A stretch of DNA of 64,000 nucleotides, taken from positions 1 through 64,000 of the forward strand of contig CACJLN010000005.1 in assembly GCA_902594255.1 (NCBI GenBank), given 5' to 3'. The translations under genes were made by a program, and so were the position numbers. Below, one piece after another: positions 1 to 8,651 of this stretch; position 1 is the stretch's first letter, and each line of letters opens with the position of its first letter. Origin of the DNA: an uncultured Pelagibacteraceae bacterium. Lineage in GTDB: Bacteria; Pseudomonadota; Alphaproteobacteria; Pelagibacterales; Pelagibacteraceae. A model generated the notes under the pieces. The model was not told the origin of the DNA, ran no database searches, and worked only from the letters and a program-made list of their open reading frames with translations.

Positions 1-492
1 TTCCAGCCCGATGATTTATTTCACATAGATAATATGGATTCTCATAACAAAGAATTTAGTTTATATTTTAAAGGCAGAGAAAAATCTATTTTAGCAAGAG
101 GTGAGGAAAGTAATTATATAAACGATTATCCAAAAGATCTGTATATTTACAATTATTCAACTAAGTCATCTTCTCCTCTAATTTCTTATGATTGGTTTCC
201 ATCTCAAGCAAAATATTTTTTACAGGAATATGATTTTCCAGTATTTCCTGATGATTTTGCATATTATTTATTAGAGGATGACAAAACATTGGTGATGATT
301 AGTGCAGTAAAAAGTTTAAATGCAAATTTTAAGTATGATATCAGTAAGAAAAAATTAGAACTCTATCCCACTACAGGAAAGTTTGACTTTATAATTTCAT
401 CATTTTCAAAAGATTGTGGGTATTATAAATTTAAAGATAATTACAAATGTAATATCTACAAACCATTAATTTCTAGTAATTTGATTAATTAA
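1..492 (+). CDS. Unrecognised protein, 5'-truncated by the window edge
   Basis: The reading frame is open from base 1 and an internal ATG lies at 34, so the gene probably begins outside the window; about 163 codons are visible. The product is rich in Tyr, Phe, Asp, Lys and Ser, with no Walker, zinc-binding or membrane-spanning pattern that I recognise. Two Cys occur near the C-terminus. It converges on ftsY and the two stop codons overlap by 8 bp, so the coding end is well constrained. Codon usage is AT-rich like its neighbours. Function unknown; I do not assign a family. Confidence 0.6.
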   Translation, partial: FQPDDLFHIDNMDSHNKEFSLYFKGREKSILARGEESNYINDYPKDLYIYNYSTKSSSPLISYDWFPSQAKYFLQEYDFPVFPDDFAYYLLEDDKTLVMISAVKSLNANFKYDISKKKLELYPTTGKFDFIISSFSKDCGYYKFKDNYKCNIYKPLISSNLIN

Positions 493-1402
493 CTTGGGTA
501 AATGCTTCAGCAAATTTTTCGGCATCAAATAACTGAAGGTCGTCCTCTTTTTCACCTAAGCCTAATGCAATAATGGGAAGTTTATATTTTTTAGCTAATG
601 CTAAAAGTATGCCACCTTTTGCTGTTCCATCTAATTTAGTCATTACAACACCTGTTATAGGAATTATTTTATTAAATTCTTCAACCTGATTAATTATATT
701 TTGTCCAGATGTAGCATCTAAAACTAAAATAACATTGTGGGGCGCTTCATTATCAATTTTTTTTATAACATTTGCTATTTTTTTGTATTCTTCCATAAGA
801 TTTTTTTTATTTTGAAGTCTGCCGGCTGTATCTATTAATACTTGATGAAAATTATTGTTAATTGCTTTTTCAACTGCCTTATATGCCACCGATGCGGGAT
901 CAGCACCTTGAGAAGATTTAGTAATTGAAACATTAATTTTATTTGCCCAATTTTCTAGTTGTTCAATTGCTGCTGCTCTAAAAGTATCTGAGGCTGCAAA
1001 CATAACTTTATTGCCATTAGATTTTAAAATTTTACCAATTTTACCGATAGTTGTCGTTTTTCCAACTCCATTAACTCCTGAAACTAAAGTTGAATTAAGT
1101 TTTTCTTTTTTCTCAAAAAATGAGTTATTCTCTAAAGGTTTCATTAAAGAAATTATGTACTCTTTTAAAATATAATTTATCTCACTAGTTAGATCTTTGT
1201 TTGGATCGATTTTTTTATTCGAAATAATTTCTTTTATTTCTGATGCAGCTTCTAAACCTACATCTGATTGAATCAAAAATTCCTCTATTTTATCTAAATT
1301 TTTATCATCTATCTCTTTTTTTATTATTATTTCTTTTAGACCGGATGTAAGTGCAGAAGCGCTTTTTTGAAAGCCAATTTTAAATTTATCAAAAATTCCC
1401 AT
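485..1402 (-). CDS. ftsY: Signal recognition particle receptor FtsY
   Basis: SRP receptor GTPase that docks Ffh-ribosome complexes at the inner membrane. The 305-residue product has a short N-terminal region, a four-helix N domain (about 20-90) and a GTPase G domain. The P-loop GVNGVGKTTT is at 109-118, the SRP-GTPase motif DTFRAAA at 139-145, DTAGR at 191-195 and the TKLDG motif near 255-259. The long acidic A domain of E. coli FtsY is absent, as in many alphaproteobacteria. The start ATG shares one base with the dapF stop (TAATG), so the two are probably co-transcribed. Its partner gene ffh lies just beyond dapF in the opposite direction. Confidence 0.95.
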   Translation of the reverse strand: MGIFDKFKIGFQKSASALTSGLKEIIIKKEIDDKNLDKIEEFLIQSDVGLEAASEIKEIISNKKIDPNKDLTSEINYILKEYIISLMKPLENNSFFEKKEKLNSTLVSGVNGVGKTTTIGKIGKILKSNGNKVMFAASDTFRAAAIEQLENWANKINVSITKSSQGADPASVAYKAVEKAINNNFHQVLIDTAGRLQNKKNLMEEYKKIANVIKKIDNEAPHNVILVLDATSGQNIINQVEEFNKIIPITGVVMTKLDGTAKGGILLALAKKYKLPIIALGLGEKEDDLQLFDAEKFAEAFTQVN

Positions 1403-2226
1403 TATAGTTTGATTTCAATTTCCTCTACATCTGATACAGGACCTTTCATATGTATTGAATTTTTTGCATCAATCCATATCGACAATTTTCCTGTCGAAAA
1501 TTCTATATCTGTTTTATTTTCTGTTAAATTATTTATCTTACCAGCAAATGCAGTTGCGCAGGCAGCAGTACCACATGCCTTAGTCAATCCAGCTCCTCTT
1601 TCCCAGACTTTAACTTTAATCAAATCTTTATTTATTACTTGAGCAATTGTGACATTACATTTTTCTGGGAAAATTGAGTGATTTTCAATTTCCGGACCAA
1701 TTTTTTTAATATTGAAATCGTTTAGTTCATTAACAAAAAAAATGATATGTGGATTCCCGACATTCACTGCAGTGCCACCAATATGCTCTTTATCATTTAT
1801 ATCAAGAATTTTAATATTTAAATTTCTTGTATCTAATTTTTCCAACAAGGGTATTTCACTCCAATCTGTTTTAGCTTTACCGATTTCTGTTGTAACAATC
1901 TTATTTCCTAAAATTTCAGACTTTAACAGTCCAGAAAATGTCTTCAAAATTATAGTTTTGTTATCTGTTTCTTTTGAAATGAAATTAGCAATGCATCTTG
2001 TTCCATTACCACATGCTCCTGACTCTCCACCGTCAGAATTAAAAAATTTCAAGTATGCATCAGCTGAATTATCGTTTTCTATCAAAATCAATTGATCGCA
2101 ACCAATAAAACTTCTATCGCAAATTTTAATTATCTGCTCTTTATTTAAATTGGTAATTTTTTGTCTATTATCAATAATTACAAAGTCATTACCTAAACCA
2201 TCCATTTTAAATGCTTTAATGTTCAT
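1402..2226 (-). CDS. dapF: Diaminopimelate epimerase
   Basis: Converts LL- to meso-diaminopimelate in the lysine and peptidoglycan pathway; cytoplasmic, cofactor-independent. The 274-residue length is normal for the family. Both catalytic cysteines are visible in their motifs: Cys72 in ACGNGTR (71-77) and Cys218 in TKACGTAAC (215-223), with ERGAG at 209-213. The ATG at 2224-2226 is the first in-frame start and faces the ffh leader region. First gene of a dapF-ftsY pair that overlaps by one base. Confidence 0.96.
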   Translation of the reverse strand: MNIKAFKMDGLGNDFVIIDNRQKITNLNKEQIIKICDRSFIGCDQLILIENDNSADAYLKFFNSDGGESGACGNGTRCIANFISKETDNKTIILKTFSGLLKSEILGNKIVTTEIGKAKTDWSEIPLLEKLDTRNLNIKILDINDKEHIGGTAVNVGNPHIIFFVNELNDFNIKKIGPEIENHSIFPEKCNVTIAQVINKDLIKVKVWERGAGLTKACGTAACATAFAGKINNLTENKTDIEFSTGKLSIWIDAKNSIHMKGPVSDVEEIEIKL

Positions 2227-2248
2227 ATATGTTTATTTAACTTATTTA

Positions 2249-2274
2249 TTGACTTTTTGAACCTCTATTATAGT
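2249..2274 (+). promoter_or_regulatory. Candidate promoter of the ffh leader
   Basis: TTGACT at 2249-2254 and TATAGT at 2269-2274 resemble -35 and -10 elements. The spacer is only 14 bp, shorter than the usual 16-18. A start a few bases downstream would put the whole folded leader in the transcript. Inference from sequence only; the short spacer lowers confidence. Confidence 0.35.
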
Positions 2275-2279
2275 TTGTG

Positions 2280-2387
2280 GCAGTTTCCGCAAAAACGTTA
2301 AATTTGCGGTGTCTTTGGAAACAAAGAGATCGACACTAGTCTGCGAGGGTTCGCCCACTAGTGCGATTACTGTTGGGTGTAATAAAT
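2280..2387 (+). ncRNA. Structured ffh leader RNA (putative cis-regulatory 'ffh motif')
   Basis: A distinctly GC-richer island between dapF and ffh. Three hairpins can be drawn: CCGCAAA/TTTGCGG (2287-2293 with 2303-2309); TCTTTG-GAAA-CAAAGA with a GNRA-type tetraloop (2312-2327); and CACTAGT/ACTAGTG (2334-2340 with 2357-2363) capped by an inner GCGA/TCGC stem (2343-2346 with 2351-2354). CAGT (2281-2284) can pair with ACTG (2369-2372) to close a three-way junction. A conserved RNA upstream of the SRP protein gene has been described in Pelagibacter by comparative genomics, and position and structure here fit it. It lacks the conserved SRP-RNA domain, so it is not 4.5S RNA. The ligand or trigger is unknown; feedback by SRP components is an inference. 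Confidence 0.7.
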
Positions 2388-3746
2388 ATGTTTGAAAATT
2401 TGACTAATAAATTTGAGGAAGTTTTTTCCTCTTTAAAAAAAGCACCATCACTAGATGAAAATCAAGTAGATGAGGGATTAAGAGGTATTAGGCAGGCCTT
2501 GTTAGAGGCAGATGTATCTCTTGAAGTTGCAAAAGACTTCATCGAAAAAGTAAAACCAAAAGCTCTAGGTAAAGAAATTATCAGATCGACATCCCCTGGA
2601 GATATGGTTGTGAAGATCGTTTATGACGAATTAGTCAGTTTGCTTGGTGAAAAAAATGATGATGTAAATCTCAACGCAGTCCCGCCTGTACCAATGATGT
2701 TGGTTGGACTTCAGGGCTCTGGTAAAACTACTACAACTGCTAAACTAGCAAGGTATCTAGAGAACACTAAAAAAAAGAGAGTAATGATGGTTAGTTTAGA
2801 TATCTATAGGCCTGCTGCACAAGAACAATTAAAATTATTAGGTGAACAAAATAATATTATAACTTTACCGATAATTGAAGGTCAGCAACCAAATGAAATT
2901 TGTCAAAGAGCTTTAAGTGCTGCAAATTTAAATGGCGCAGATATAATTCTATTTGATACCGCTGGTAGAACTCAAATAGACTTGCAGATGATGAGTGAAA
3001 TTAAGCAAATTGAAAATACTATTAACCCTGCAGAGATATTTCTTGTTGCAGATTCATTAACAGGACAAGTGGCAGCGTCCGTCGCAAAAGAATTTAAAAA
3101 CACTGTTAACCTCTCAGGAATAATCTTAACTAGAGCAGACGGAGATGCAAGGGGTGGAGCAGCAGTGAGTATGAAATTTGTGTCACAAGTACCAATTAAA
3201 TTTTTAGGTATTGGTGAAAAAATTGAAAATCTTGAATTATTTCATCCAGATAGAATAGCAAATAGAATTCTTGGTATGGGAGATATCATATCTCTTGTAG
3301 AAAAAGCAGCTGAGGATTTAGGTGAGGAAAATATAAAGAAAGCTGAAGAGAATTTAAAAAAAGGTCAATTTTCAATGCAGGATTATTTAACACAATTAAG
3401 ACAGATGAAAAAAATGGGAGGAATAGAAGGTGTGATGTCATTTATGCCTGGTGTATCTAAGGTTAAGTCCCAAATGGAAGCTGCTGGTATAGATGAAAGT
3501 GTTATCACTAAAAACGAGGCAATAATTTTGTCGATGACCAAAAAAGAACGAGAGAATCCAAAAATAATTAATGGTTCAAGAAAAAAAAGAATTGCTAATG
3601 GCTCTGGTACAGATCCAGCCACTATCAATAAATTGCTTAAACAATTTAAAATGATGTCAGAAATGATGAAAAAAATGTCAAAGGGAAATCTGAAAGGTAT
3701 GTCTGATAAAGGAATACCACCAGAGCTATTTAATCAATTAAAATAA
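2388..3746 (+). CDS. ffh: Signal recognition particle protein Ffh
   Basis: SRP54 GTPase that binds signal sequences and SRP RNA and delivers ribosomes to FtsY. I chose the ATG at 2388 (452 aa, beginning MFENLTNKFEE, the standard Ffh N-terminus) over an in-frame upstream GTG that would lie in the leader hairpin. The N domain spans about 1-90. The G domain carries GLQGSGKTTT at 107-116, DTAGR and TRADGDARGG. The methionine-rich M domain follows from about residue 325, with the RNA-binding segment near 390-410 and a Met-rich helix near 430. First gene of the long plus-strand run. Confidence 0.96.
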   Translation: MFENLTNKFEEVFSSLKKAPSLDENQVDEGLRGIRQALLEADVSLEVAKDFIEKVKPKALGKEIIRSTSPGDMVVKIVYDELVSLLGEKNDDVNLNAVPPVPMMLVGLQGSGKTTTTAKLARYLENTKKKRVMMVSLDIYRPAAQEQLKLLGEQNNIITLPIIEGQQPNEICQRALSAANLNGADIILFDTAGRTQIDLQMMSEIKQIENTINPAEIFLVADSLTGQVAASVAKEFKNTVNLSGIILTRADGDARGGAAVSMKFVSQVPIKFLGIGEKIENLELFHPDRIANRILGMGDIISLVEKAAEDLGEENIKKAEENLKKGQFSMQDYLTQLRQMKKMGGIEGVMSFMPGVSKVKSQMEAAGIDESVITKNEAIILSMTKKERENPKIINGSRKKRIANGSGTDPATINKLLKQFKMMSEMMKKMSKGNLKGMSDKGIPPELFNQLK

Positions 3747-3757
3747 AAGGAGAGTAA

Positions 3758-4213
3758 ATGTTAAAGTTAAGGTTATCAAGAGGTGGCACAAAAAAAAGAC
3801 CAGTATACAAGTTAGTTGTTGCAGACAGTAGGTTTTCAAGGGATGGAAGATTTATAGAAAAGGTAGGTTTTTTTAATCCGTTACTTCCAAAAGAAAAAAA
3901 AGAGAGAATAGGACTTGAAGCTGAAAGAATTAAATATTGGTTGGGTCAAGGAGCAAAACCAACTACAAGAGTTGCAAGAATTCTAGGAGAAAATGAGTTA
4001 ATGCCTATGCCTGTTAACGGAAATAATCCTCAAAAAGCTATTCCAAAAAAAGATAGAAAAAAAGAAGCATCAACAGAAGCCAAAAAAGAAGAAGCTCCTA
4101 AAGCAGATGCAGCACCAGCAGCAGAAGCAAAAAAAGAAGAACCTCCTAAAGCAGATGCAGCACCAGCAGCAGAAGCAAAAAAAGAAGAGGCTTCAAAAGG
4201 GGAAAAAAAGTAA
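3758..4213 (+). CDS. rpsP: 30S ribosomal protein bS16 with repetitive C-terminal tail
   Basis: Residues 1 to about 85 match bS16 (start MLKLRLSRGGTKKRP; GRFIEKVGFFNP near 30-41). The remaining roughly 60 residues are a low-complexity Lys/Glu/Ala/Pro tail made of a 16-residue unit repeated almost perfectly. At 151 aa it is nearly twice the usual 80-90. A good Shine-Dalgarno (GGAG) precedes the ATG by a few bases. It lies between ffh and trmD, the classic ffh-rpsP-(rimM)-trmD-rplS order, but rimM is missing. The tail is probably disordered and its role unknown. Confidence 0.96.
   Translation: MLKLRLSRGGTKKRPVYKLVVADSRFSRDGRFIEKVGFFNPLLPKEKKERIGLEAERIKYWLGQGAKPTTRVARILGENELMPMPVNGNNPQKAIPKKDRKKEASTEAKKEEAPKADAAPAAEAKKEEPPKADAAPAAEAKKEEASKGEKK
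4079..4190 (+). repeat. 48-bp tandem repeat encoding the bS16 tail
   Basis: Two nearly identical 48-bp units (4079-4126 and 4127-4174) plus a partial third copy (to 4190) encode AKKEEAPKADAAPAAE, then the same unit with PP for AP, then AKKEE. The unit length is a multiple of three, so copy-number change would keep the frame. Confidence 0.9.
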
Positions 4214-4227
4214 TTTAAAAAATCATC

Positions 4228-4914
4228 ATGTTCCAAGCTCAAGTATTTACTTTGTACCCAGAATTTTTTCCTGGCCCTCTTGCTAAAGGCCTGTATGGAA
4301 AAGCTCTATCTAATAAGTTATGGAATTTGAATGTTGTAAATATAAGGGATGCAGCAACAGATAAACATAAAACTGTTGATGACACTCCGTATGGAGGTGG
4401 AACAGGAATGTTACTTAAACCAGATATATTAGCAAAATCGTTAGACCAAAGAGTAAAAAAAGATGAAAGAATTTTTTATTTATCACCTAAGGGAAAAAAG
4501 TTTGACCAAAAATTTGCAAAAGATTTATCAAAAGAAAAATCTATCTCTCTAATTTGTGGTCATTTTGAAGGAGTTGATGAGAGAGTTTTAGATACAAGAA
4601 ATATAGAGGAAATAAGTATAGGAGATTATGTTTTGTCTGGTGGAGAAACTGCTGCATTAGTTGTGCTTGATACCATTTTAAGACTTTTACCTGGTGTACT
4701 AGGAAATAAAAAATCTGCAATTGATGAAACCTTTGAAAATGGTCTTTTAGAGTACCCCCAATATACAAAACCTCAAATTTGGGAGGAAAAACCAGTACCC
4801 GAGGTATTATTATCTGGAGATCATGCTAAAATTAAAGACTGGCGTTTATCTCAATCTGAGGCTATAACTCGCGACCGAAGACCAGATTTGTGGCAAAAAT
4901 ATAAGAAAAACTAA
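4228..4914 (+). CDS. trmD: tRNA (guanine37-N1)-methyltransferase
   Basis: SAM-dependent SPOUT methylase that makes m1G37 in tRNAs and so prevents +1 frameshifting. The 228-residue product starts with MFQAQVFTLYPEFF, has the conserved DDTPYGGGTGM segment at 51-61 and the trefoil-knot SAM site around 108-145, including GHFEGVDERV and IGDYVLSGGE (131-140). Only 14 bp separate it from rpsP and it abuts rplS, so it is in the same operon. There is no rimM between rpsP and trmD. Confidence 0.95.
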   Translation: MFQAQVFTLYPEFFPGPLAKGLYGKALSNKLWNLNVVNIRDAATDKHKTVDDTPYGGGTGMLLKPDILAKSLDQRVKKDERIFYLSPKGKKFDQKFAKDLSKEKSISLICGHFEGVDERVLDTRNIEEISIGDYVLSGGETAALVVLDTILRLLPGVLGNKKSAIDETFENGLLEYPQYTKPQIWEEKPVPEVLLSGDHAKIKDWRLSQSEAITRDRRPDLWQKYKKN

Positions 4915-4929
4915 TTGAACAATTATAGA

Positions 4930-5505
4930 ATGAAAACAATCGAGGAAATAAATCAACATAATGTTAAAAAAATTCTATCAGAGAAAAAAATTCCTGATTT
5001 TTTTGCTGGAGATGTAGTTAAAGTAGGTGTCAGAATTACAGAGGGTAAAAAAGAGAGAATACAGTTCTTCGAAGGCGTTTGTATTGCAAAGAAAAATAGA
5101 GATTTGAACTCGTCATTTACAGTCAGAAAAATTTCATTTGGAGAAGGTGTTGAAAGAACTTTTCCACTATATGGGACTGTGATTGACTCTATTAAAGTAA
5201 TCCGTTCAGGCAAAGTCAGAAGAGCAAAGCTTTACTACCTAAGGGATAGAACAGGAAAATCAGCAAGGATTGCTGAAAAAATAAGAAAAAAAATTGGCAT
5301 TGATATTGATGTAAAGCCTGAAACGGTAAATGAGGAAAATCTTGCCCCAACAAATAAAGAAATTGAAACTGAGATAAATATAAAGGTTGTGTCAACATCG
5401 GATGAAAAAAAAGAGGAAACTACTAAAAAAGAACCTCAAATAGATGCACCTAAAGCTGATATTAAAGCAGAAAAAAAACTTGAAAATCCCTCAGAAAAAA
5501 AATAA
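4930..5505 (+). CDS. rplS: 50S ribosomal protein bL19 with charged C-terminal tail
   Basis: Core residues 1 to about 121 match bL19: [21 protein letters not shown] near 25-45, FEGVCIAKK, and the basic [17 protein letters not shown] segment. I chose the ATG at 4930 (191 aa, MKTIEEIN) over an in-frame TTG at 4915 that abuts the trmD stop. The last 70 residues form a Lys/Glu-rich tail absent from most bL19 proteins, echoing the tail on bS16. Likely co-transcribed with trmD (15 bp apart). Confidence 0.95.
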   Translation: MKTIEEINQHNVKKILSEKKIPDFFAGDVVKVGVRITEGKKERIQFFEGVCIAKKNRDLNSSFTVRKISFGEGVERTFPLYGTVIDSIKVIRSGKVRRAKLYYLRDRTGKSARIAEKIRKKIGIDIDVKPETVNEENLAPTNKEIETEINIKVVSTSDEKKEETTKKEPQIDAPKADIKAEKKLENPSEKK

Positions 5506-5516
5506 TTTTTTTCTCA

Positions 5517-6920
5517 ATGCCCAATACTCTTTACGATAAAATTTGGAACGATCACCTAGTAGATCAACAGGCTGATGGAACAGCTTTATTGTTTGTTGAT
5601 AGGCATTTGGTTCACGAAGTAACTAGCCCACAAGCTTTTGAAGGTCTAAGAAATTCAAATAGGAAAGTTAGACATCCAAAACTTACTCTAGCTGTTGCAG
5701 ACCACAATGTACCAACAACTGATAGATCAAAAGGAATATCTGATAAAGAGTCTAAAATTCAGGTAGATACATTAGAAGCAAATTGTAAAGAGTTTGGTAT
5801 TAAATTATTTGGAATGGGTGATAAGAGACAGGGTATAGTTCATATAATCGGACCTGAGCAAGGTTTTACGCAACCAGGAACAGTAATTGTTTGTGGAGAT
5901 AGCCATACAGCGACACACGGTGCCTTTGGATCTTTAGCTTTTGGAATTGGAACATCAGAGGTAGAACATGTTTTGGCTACTCAAACATTAGTTCAAAAAA
6001 AAGCAAAAAATTTTAGAATTAATGTAGAAGGTAAACTACCATTAGGAGTAACATCAAAAGATGTAATTCTTCAAATAATAGGAAAAATTGGAACAGCTGG
6101 TGGAACTGGATGTGTTATAGAATATGCTGGAGATCTAATTAGATCTTTGAGTGTTGAGCAAAGAATGACTATTTGTAACATGACTATAGAAGGTGGAGCT
6201 AGAGCAGGATTGATTGCCCCTGATGAAAAAATATTTAAATATCTTGAGGGCAAACCTATGTCACCAAAAGGAAAAAATTGGGAAAATGCTTTGGGATATT
6301 GGAGAAATTTAAAGTCAGATGATGGAGCAAAATTTGATAAAGAAGTTAATTTAAAAGCTGAAGAAATTTTACCAATGATAACTTGGGGGACTTCTCCACA
6401 AGATGTAATCACGATAGATGGCAAGATTCCCAACCCTCAAAATGAAAAAAATGAAGATAAGAAAAATTCATTAGAAAGAGCGCTAAATTATATGGGCTTA
6501 AAACCTAATATGGCTGCAAAAGATATTAAAATAGATAAAGTTTTTATAGGAAGCTGCACAAATGGTAGAATTGAAGACCTAAGAGAGGCTGCGAAAATTC
6601 TTAAAGACAAAAAAATAGCCTCCCACGTTCATGCGATGGTCGTTCCTGGATCAGGTTTAGTAAAAGAGCAAGCGGAGCAGGAAGGATTGGATAAAATATT
6701 TGTTAACTCAGGTTTTGAATGGAGGGAACCAGGTTGTTCAATGTGCCTAGCAATGAATGCTGACAAATTAAAACCTGAGGAAAGATGTGCATCCACTTCA
6801 AATAGAAATTTTGAGGGAAGACAAGGTAGAGGTGGAAGAACACACCTTGTCAGTCCAGGCATGGCCGCTGCAGCAGCAATATCTGGTAGTCTTGATGATG
6901 TGAGAAAGTACCAAAATTAG
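5517..6920 (+). CDS. leuC: 3-isopropylmalate dehydratase large subunit
   Basis: Aconitase-family [4Fe-4S] subunit that isomerises 2- to 3-isopropylmalate in leucine synthesis with LeuD. The 467-residue length is standard. The cluster ligands are visible: Cys347 in FIGSCTNGR and Cys407 and Cys410 in PGCSMC; the substrate-site segment [12 protein letters not shown] is at 128-138. It starts 11 bp after rplS and its stop abuts the leuD start, so leuC-leuD-leuB read as one unit. No attenuator or T-box fits in the 11-bp gap. Confidence 0.97.
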   Translation: MPNTLYDKIWNDHLVDQQADGTALLFVDRHLVHEVTSPQAFEGLRNSNRKVRHPKLTLAVADHNVPTTDRSKGISDKESKIQVDTLEANCKEFGIKLFGMGDKRQGIVHIIGPEQGFTQPGTVIVCGDSHTATHGAFGSLAFGIGTSEVEHVLATQTLVQKKAKNFRINVEGKLPLGVTSKDVILQIIGKIGTAGGTGCVIEYAGDLIRSLSVEQRMTICNMTIEGGARAGLIAPDEKIFKYLEGKPMSPKGKNWENALGYWRNLKSDDGAKFDKEVNLKAEEILPMITWGTSPQDVITIDGKIPNPQNEKNEDKKNSLERALNYMGLKPNMAAKDIKIDKVFIGSCTNGRIEDLREAAKILKDKKIASHVHAMVVPGSGLVKEQAEQEGLDKIFVNSGFEWREPGCSMCLAMNADKLKPEERCASTSNRNFEGRQGRGGRTHLVSPGMAAAAAISGSLDDVRKYQN

Positions 6921-7526
6921 ATGCAAAAATTTAGCACACTTAAAAGTATTCCGGCATATTTACCGATTGTTAATATTGATACTGATATGATTATCCCTAA
7001 ACAATTTCTTAAAACTATTAAAAGAACTGGGTTAGGTAAAAATTTATTCTTTGAAATGAGATATGATGATAAAGGTAAAGAAATTAATGAATTTATTTTA
7101 AATAAAACTCCATTTAATAAATCAAAAATTTTGATAGCTGGGAAAAATTTTGGATGTGGCTCTTCAAGGGAGCATGCACCCTGGGCATTGTTAGATTTTG
7201 GTATTACTTGTGTGATTAGCTCAAGTTTTGCTGATATTTTCCACAACAATTGTTTTAAAAATGGAATTTTACCAATCATTCTTAATGATGATAAAATTAA
7301 AGAATTATCAGAGTATGCTAATAGAAAAGAGGAAATTTTTGTAGACCTTAATGAGGAAAAAGTAATTTATGGAAATAACGAAGTTATATTTAAAGTAGAC
7401 CCATTTAAAAAAAAATGTCTATTAGAGGGCTTAGATGACATAGCGTTATCACTTAATAAATCCAAAAAAATTGAAAATTTCGAAAAAGACCTTAAAAGTC
7501 AAAAGCCATGGATCTTTAATGATTAA
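6921..7526 (+). CDS. leuD: 3-isopropylmalate dehydratase small subunit
   Basis: Swivel-domain partner of LeuC, 201 aa, the usual length. The N-terminus gives the [12 protein letters not shown] signature (19-30) and the [17 protein letters not shown] motif lies at 74-90. The start codon follows the leuC stop directly and the stop overlaps the leuB start by 8 bp, suggesting translational coupling. Confidence 0.97.
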   Translation: MQKFSTLKSIPAYLPIVNIDTDMIIPKQFLKTIKRTGLGKNLFFEMRYDDKGKEINEFILNKTPFNKSKILIAGKNFGCGSSREHAPWALLDFGITCVISSSFADIFHNNCFKNGILPIILNDDKIKELSEYANRKEEIFVDLNEEKVIYGNNEVIFKVDPFKKKCLLEGLDDIALSLNKSKKIENFEKDLKSQKPWIFND

Positions 7527-8625
7527 GGTTAAAAAAAGAAAAATATTATTATTACCAGGTGATGGTATAGGCCCCGAAGTCATTGGTGAAGTTAGAAAGA
7601 TAATAAATTGGTTTAATGACAAAAAATCTTTAGATTTTGAAATTGATGAAGATTTGGCTGGAGGATGTTCTTATGACAAACATGGAACCCCAATTACTGA
7701 TGAGGTATTTTATAAAGCTTTAGAGAGCGCTGTTATAATGTTAGGCGCTGTTGGAGGGCCAAAATGGGATCAAGTTGAATTTTCTAAGAAACCTGAAAGA
7801 GCTCTTTTAAAATTAAGGAAAGAGTTGAAACTTTTTGCTAATTTAAGACCAGCAATATGTTTTAAACAGTTAGTCGACGCATCAACTTTAAAACCAGATG
7901 TTGTCTCAGGTTTAGACATTATGATTGTCAGAGAACTTACTGGTGGAATATATTTTGGAGAACCTAGAGGTATCAAACCAATAGAAAATGGTGAGAGAAA
8001 AGGAATTAATACGCACTCTTACACTAGTAGCGAAATAATCAGAGTCGCTCGTATTGCATTCGATTTAGCAAAAAAAAGATCAAATAAAGTCACATCTTGT
8101 GAAAAATCAAATGTGATGGAAGCAGGTCAGCTTTGGAAAGAGGAAGTTCAAGCACTTCATGAGAAAGAGTATAAAGATGTTGAGTTAAGCCATATGCTAG
8201 CAGATAATTGTGCAATGCAATTGCTTAGAAATCCTAAACAATTTGATGTTATTGTGACGGATAATTTATTCGGTGATATGTTGTCCGATCAAGCATCTAT
8301 GTTGACTGGATCATTAGGTCTTTTACCATCTGCATCTCTAGGAGCCAAAAATAATGAGGGAGAGATGAGAGCAATGTATGAGCCAATTCATGGATCTGCA
8401 CCTGATATAGCAGGTAAAGGTATTGCAAATCCGATTGCAACTATATTAAGTTTTGCAATGGCTTTGAGATACTCCTTAGACCTGGATAAAGAAGCAGAAT
8501 CTTTGGAAAAAGCTGTTCAGAGTGTACTAAATGAAGGATTAAGGACAAAAGATATTTTATCTAAGGGAATGAAAGAGATATCGACATCACAAATGGGTGA
8601 TGCGATTATTTCAAAATTGCAATAA
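7519..8625 (+). CDS. leuB: 3-isopropylmalate dehydrogenase
   Basis: NAD-dependent oxidative decarboxylation of 3-isopropylmalate, the third leucine-branch step. The ATG at 7519 gives 368 aa starting [21 protein letters not shown], the family N-terminus; an upstream in-frame start would overlap leuD far more. [10 protein letters not shown] (Arg and Tyr of the active site), the [15 protein letters not shown] metal site and the [17 protein letters not shown]-binding segment are all present. Overlaps leuD by 8 bp. Confidence 0.97.
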   Translation: MIKVKKRKILLLPGDGIGPEVIGEVRKIINWFNDKKSLDFEIDEDLAGGCSYDKHGTPITDEVFYKALESAVIMLGAVGGPKWDQVEFSKKPERALLKLRKELKLFANLRPAICFKQLVDASTLKPDVVSGLDIMIVRELTGGIYFGEPRGIKPIENGERKGINTHSYTSSEIIRVARIAFDLAKKRSNKVTSCEKSNVMEAGQLWKEEVQALHEKEYKDVELSHMLADNCAMQLLRNPKQFDVIVTDNLFGDMLSDQASMLTGSLGLLPSASLGAKNNEGEMRAMYEPIHGSAPDIAGKGIANPIATILSFAMALRYSLDLDKEAESLEKAVQSVLNEGLRTKDILSKGMKEISTSQMGDAIISKLQ

Positions 8626-8651
8626 CTAATTATTTATTCTAAAATTAAAAT

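Noticed and set aside
1367-2095. Plus-strand reading frames opposite ftsY/dapF
   Set aside because: Both lie fully over well-supported minus-strand genes and show no recognisable domain.
2270-2387. SRP (4.5S) RNA gene or tRNA in front of ffh
   Set aside because: The conserved SRP domain sequence (GGAAGGAAGCAGCCAAGG-type) is missing, there is no cloverleaf, and the element sits directly in the ffh leader.
4030-4242. Antisense reading frame rich in Ser/Phe/Ala opposite the rpsP tail
   Set aside because: It is the complement of the rpsP repeat; its repetitiveness only mirrors the coding strand.
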